Translations under genes and position numbers: made by a program
The notes under the pieces: model-generated
What the model saw: the letters and a program-made list of their open reading frames with translations, nothing else
The model's database searches: none
Told to the model about the DNA's origin: nothing
Shown here: positions 61,127 to 64,000 of the stretch, piece after piece
Position numbering within the stretch: the stretch's first letter is position 1
Layout: the number at the start of each line of letters is the position of its first letter
Assembly (NCBI GenBank): GCA_035356615.1
Contig: DAOQSN010000003.1
Coordinates: 1 to 64,000 of the forward strand
Length of the DNA: 64,000 nt
Reading direction: 5' to 3'
DNA from: JAKQDH01 sp029558835
GTDB lineage: Bacteria > Planctomycetota > Phycisphaerae > UBA1845

Positions 61127-63367
61127 TCACTTCCTCCGTCGCCGCGTCGCGGGCGCAGCCTTTTCGGCGCGTCGGGACCCCGGTCTTCTGCCCGTCTTGG
61201 GCGGGCGGGCGGTCTGCGATATCGCACCTGCCGGTCCTGCGGCCAAGGCCAGGTCCAGTTTCCGGTCCGCCAGGTCGATGGCGGCGATGGTCACCCGTAC
61301 ACGGTCGCCGATCTTGAACTGGCGACGCGTCCGCTGGCCGATGACGCAGCCGGCCGCGCTGTCCACTTCCCACCAGTCCTCGGGCATGTCGGTGAAGCGC
61401 AGCAGTCCCTCCACCAGATACTCAGGCAACTGGACGAAGATCCCGAAATTGGTCACCCCCGTGACGATCCCTTCGAATTCCTCGCCCACGCGTTGTTCGA
61501 GCAGCCGCAGGATATAGACGAGCTTAAGTTCACGCTCGGCCGCCTCCGCCCGGCGTTCATTGCGGCTGCAATGCGCGCCTACTTTCTTGCACTCGTCGAG
61601 GGTGGGCACCTCCACGCGGCGGCGGCCTTTCCTGAATCCGCCCTGCAGGTAGGCGTCCAGCAGCCGGTGGATGGTCAGATCCGGGTACCGGCGGATGGGC
61701 GAGGTGAAGTGCGTGTAGTTGTCGCTGGCCAGTGCGAAATGCCCCACCGGAGCGGGCTCGTAGACGGCCCGTTCGAGCGACTTCAGGATCGCCAGGTTGA
61801 CGGCGAATGCCTCCGGCCGACCCCTCACCTTCTCCAGCAACGGCTGCAACGCCGCTCGGTCCATTCCTTTGACGGGGGGTAGTCGCAGGGCTCGCAGGAA
61901 CCGGTTCAGGGGCGGCGTCGCGGCCTCGTCGGGCGGTGGGTGCACGCGGCGCAAAGCCGGCACGCCCAGGCCCGCCAGCAGCTCGGCCACCACCTCGTTG
62001 GCTTCCACCATGAACATCTCAATGATCGTGTGCGAGAAGCTCATGTCCGCCGGCTCCACGCCCGCCACGGCCCCTTTTTCGTCGAACACGACCTCGACTT
62101 CCGGCAGGTCCAGCACAAGCATGCCGTTGGCCAATCGGCGCCGCCGGATCACCCGCGCCAGCGCATCCATCCGCCGCAGCAAGGCGGTGACCTTCTTCGC
62201 GTAGCCTCCGACTTTGCCGGCGAGGATCTGCGTCGCCTGCCCATACGTCAGCCGCTTGGCCGAGCAGATGACTGTGTTGGCGAAACGCGTCGCCACGCGC
62301 CGCCCGGCCGTGTCGTAGGTGATGAATGCACTCTTGGTCAGCCGGGGCTCTCCTTCCTGCAGGCTGCATACCCCGTTGGAGAGCACCTCCGGCAGCATCG
62401 GAATGACCAGCCGCGGGAAGTAGACGCTGTTGGCTCGCGCGCGGGCTTCCTCGTCCAGCGCCCTCCCCGGCTGCACGAAGTAGGACACGTCGGCGATGTG
62501 CACCCCCAGCTCCAGCCGGCCGCCGGCCAGTTCGGTTAGCGAAATGGCGTCGTCAAAATCACGGGCATCATCCGGATCAATGGTGATTACGGTCAGATCA
62601 CACAAGTCCTCACGCCCGCTGGCGCCGTCCTCCGGGTCGTAGGACTTCACGACCCGCGCGGCCTCCCTGGCCACGGCAGCGGGGAACTCCTCCGGTAACT
62701 GGTACTGCTGGATGATGCTCTGCGCATCGACGCCCGGATCGCCCCGCTTACCCAACACCTTGGTGATCACGCCGCGGGCGTCGCGGCCGCGGGCGGGATA
62801 CTCGCTGATCTCGACCACCACCTGGTCGCCGCTGCGGGCGCGTTTGGCGCCCGGGTCACCCACGAAGATGGGCGCATGCAGGATGTCGCCGTCCGGCCGC
62901 ACGAACCAGCGCTGCAGTTCGTGGCACAGTTCACCCACGAACCGGCTCTGGCCGCGCTCGATGATCTCGACGATGCGGCCCTCGTACATCATTCGGCCTT
63001 CACGCTTGCCCCGCTTCAGCACCGCGGCCGCCACGGTATCGCCGGTGACGGCATCGCCCGCATGACCGGGCGGGATGAACAGGTCGCCGTGCGCATTGGG
63101 TGTGTCGGGAATGACGAAGCCGAAGCCCCGCGGGTTGGAGCGAAAGCGGCCTACCACCCGGCGCGCCGGATCGGGCAGGGTCAGCGCGCTGGCTGACCCC
63201 ATCACGATCCGCCCCGTCTTCATCAGGGCCTTGACCGTCTCGCGGAAGTCGCCGTACTCCTCGTCGGCGATGCCCATCGCCTTGGCGAGCTTGTGGATCT
63301 TCTGGGGTTGATAGCCCTGGCGGGCCAGGTGCCGGACAATCCGATCCGCAAACCGTTCCGTCGTCAT
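61127..63367 (-). CDS. rnr: ribonuclease R
   Basis: A 746-residue 3'-5' exoribonuclease of the RNB family. An N-terminal winged helix, then cold-shock domains (GRFRSNPRGFGFVIPD, DLFIPPGHAGDAVTGD), lead to the catalytic RNB domain with IDPDDARDFDDAIS (metal-binding Asp residues) and NYTHFTSPIRRYPDL. An S1 domain follows (GEEFEGIVTGVTNFGIFVQL) and the tail is basic (RRAEKAAPATRRRRK), as usual for RNase R. GAGGAATC precedes the ATG at 63367. It degrades structured RNA and helps in rRNA and tmRNA-linked decay. Confidence 0.95.
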   Translation of the reverse strand: MTTERFADRIVRHLARQGYQPQKIHKLAKAMGIADEEYGDFRETVKALMKTGRIVMGSASALTLPDPARRVVGRFRSNPRGFGFVIPDTPNAHGDLFIPPGHAGDAVTGDTVAAAVLKRGKREGRMMYEGRIVEIIERGQSRFVGELCHELQRWFVRPDGDILHAPIFVGDPGAKRARSGDQVVVEISEYPARGRDARGVITKVLGKRGDPGVDAQSIIQQYQLPEEFPAAVAREAARVVKSYDPEDGASGREDLCDLTVITIDPDDARDFDDAISLTELAGGRLELGVHIADVSYFVQPGRALDEEARARANSVYFPRLVIPMLPEVLSNGVCSLQEGEPRLTKSAFITYDTAGRRVATRFANTVICSAKRLTYGQATQILAGKVGGYAKKVTALLRRMDALARVIRRRRLANGMLVLDLPEVEVVFDEKGAVAGVEPADMSFSHTIIEMFMVEANEVVAELLAGLGVPALRRVHPPPDEAATPPLNRFLRALRLPPVKGMDRAALQPLLEKVRGRPEAFAVNLAILKSLERAVYEPAPVGHFALASDNYTHFTSPIRRYPDLTIHRLLDAYLQGGFRKGRRRVEVPTLDECKKVGAHCSRNERRAEAAERELKLVYILRLLEQRVGEEFEGIVTGVTNFGIFVQLPEYLVEGLLRFTDMPEDWWEVDSAAGCVIGQRTRRQFKIGDRVRVTIAAIDLADRKLDLALAAGPAGAISQTARPPKTGRRPGSRRAEKAAPATRRRRK

Positions 63368-63520
63368 GGCGATTCCTCACGCTGTCGTCGTGGCCATCGT
63401 CAGCCGAAGTAAGCCGCACATCCTACGTGTCTTGCTCCCGCAGGCCAATGGCCGGCAGCCGCTCCGCTTTGCGGCCAACCGTGGCGGAACGCGCTGCGGC
63501 CTGCGGCGAAGCCACGCAGT

Positions 63521-63577
63521 GTTCAGGGTTCGGGGTTCAGGGTTTGGCGATCAGCTATCAGCCCTCAGCTTTCAGCC
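63521..63577. repeat. dispersed repeat of the GTTCAGGGTTCGGGG type
   Basis: GTTCAGGGTTCGGGGTTCAG and a following series of ATCAGC/CTCAGC-like units. It resembles the G-rich repeats inside the Type IIG gene. It lies between RNase R and the last partial gene; the 286-base gap holds nothing else. Confidence 0.65.
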
Positions 63578-63653
63578 AATGGTAGGGTGCGGCCCGGACG
63601 CGCCAATTCGAGGCCCACATCTGAATGGTGCGTCAAGGGACGCTAGACGGCTT

Positions 63654-64000
63654 CTATTCCCCTGGGCCTGATGTCACAACTAGCGATAAGACACCTAGAC
63701 CCCCGCCGGGAGATGGCGATTCTTCTATGTCGTCGTCCCAAGGTGGTTGCGGCGGCTCATTGTCGAAGCCTTCCGACAACAACCCTTGAAGCCGGCTGAG
63801 CTGTCCAGTCCCGGATGACACGCGCGAGATGAGCCCAGCGATAGCGCCGTGCAGCGAACGGTCACTCATGACGCCAACACCAGGGCGCCACTTTTCGCCC
63901 AGCCGCAACCCACTCCAAGCCTGCACGAATTCGTCCAACCCGATGCATGACAAGACAGACTCCGCCGTTTCGTTCCCATGAACAGCCACATCCGCATGGG
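63654..64000 (-). CDS. hypothetical protein, C-terminal part (truncated by the window edge)
   Basis: The minus-strand frame is open to the right edge and ends at 63654. About 115 residues are visible: ESVLSCIGLDEFVQAWSGLR, GEKWRPGVGVMSDRSLHGAI, then GLISRVSSGTGQLSRLQGLL and a Pro/Gly/Asp-rich tail. I do not recognise it. Third-position GC is lower than in the neighbours, so the gene may be a recent acquisition. A GTG at 63989 is a possible start but the frame continues upstream. Confidence 0.55.
   Translation of the reverse strand, partial: HADVAVHGNETAESVLSCIGLDEFVQAWSGLRLGEKWRPGVGVMSDRSLHGAIAGLISRVSSGTGQLSRLQGLLSEGFDNEPPQPPWDDDIEESPSPGGGLGVLSLVVTSGPGE

Overview
This high-GC 64 kb window is probably a metagenome-assembled scaffold of a planctomycete-like bacterium, because it contains a 100-N scaffold gap inside a repeat. 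The evidence is the combination of several very large exported proteins with cohesin-like, HYR, Cys-rich and dockerin-type modules, a PEP-CTERM protein, a dockerin-tailed gingipain-type protease, strings of short palindromic dispersed repeats, and an isolated RNase R and aspartokinase in gene-sparse DNA. The assignment is an inference from gene content. No rRNA is present; one tRNA is.

Layout. 1-121: start of a membrane-anchored protein leaving the window. 1009-12444: a plus-strand cluster of four secreted proteins. They are a 2278-residue metzincin-like mosaic, a cohesin/HYR/dockerin protein with the assembly gap, a PEP-CTERM protein and a small cohesin-dockerin protein. 12550-17435 (minus): a promoter, a small ORF, a non-RD Ser/Thr kinase and a single-chain Type IIG restriction-modification enzyme. 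The Type IIG gene carries three repeat insertions, one of which encodes a four-helix-bundle (23S rRNA IVP-family) protein. 17447-21809: a metallophosphoesterase, then a two-subunit 2-oxoacid:ferredoxin oxidoreductase. 21950-27021: a Type III-like restriction locus with a frameshifted methyltransferase, a helicase and a detached PD-(D/E)XK nuclease. A GxxExxY gene is lodged in it, bracketed by palindromic repeats. 27079-32676: GDP-mannose 4,6-dehydratase, glycosyltransferase, an unknown protein, aspartokinase and a membrane-anchored thermonuclease. 33366-38211: a dockerin-tailed C25 peptidase and an RluA-type pseudouridine synthase. 38401-46572 (minus): a coupled operon with a lipase-like protein, three tandem copies of a small probable lipoprotein, and a 1324-residue propeller/dockerin protein. 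47335-50518: two paralogous TlpA-type thioredoxins with TPR-like tails. 51708-57714: tRNA-Arg(ACG) carrying a 6 kb integrative element bounded by a 50-bp att duplication. 57921-63367: a TPR remnant, a DUF5703/GH95-like enzyme and RNase R. The window ends in a partial unknown gene.

How it fits together. Much of the coding capacity goes to exported proteins built from shared modules, which suggests surface assembly or extracellular polymer and protein handling. The second theme is defence and its parasites. Two restriction-modification loci lie within 15 kb, and both have been invaded by small palindrome-flanked cassettes whose insertions usually keep the host reading frame open. The cassettes carry small proteins of two families (four-helix bundle and GxxExxY). 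I regard this as the most interesting candidate system in the window. The integrative element is a compact set of integrase, regulator, primase-polymerase/helicase, two excisionase-like HTH proteins and unknown genes, with no recognisable capsid or defence cargo.
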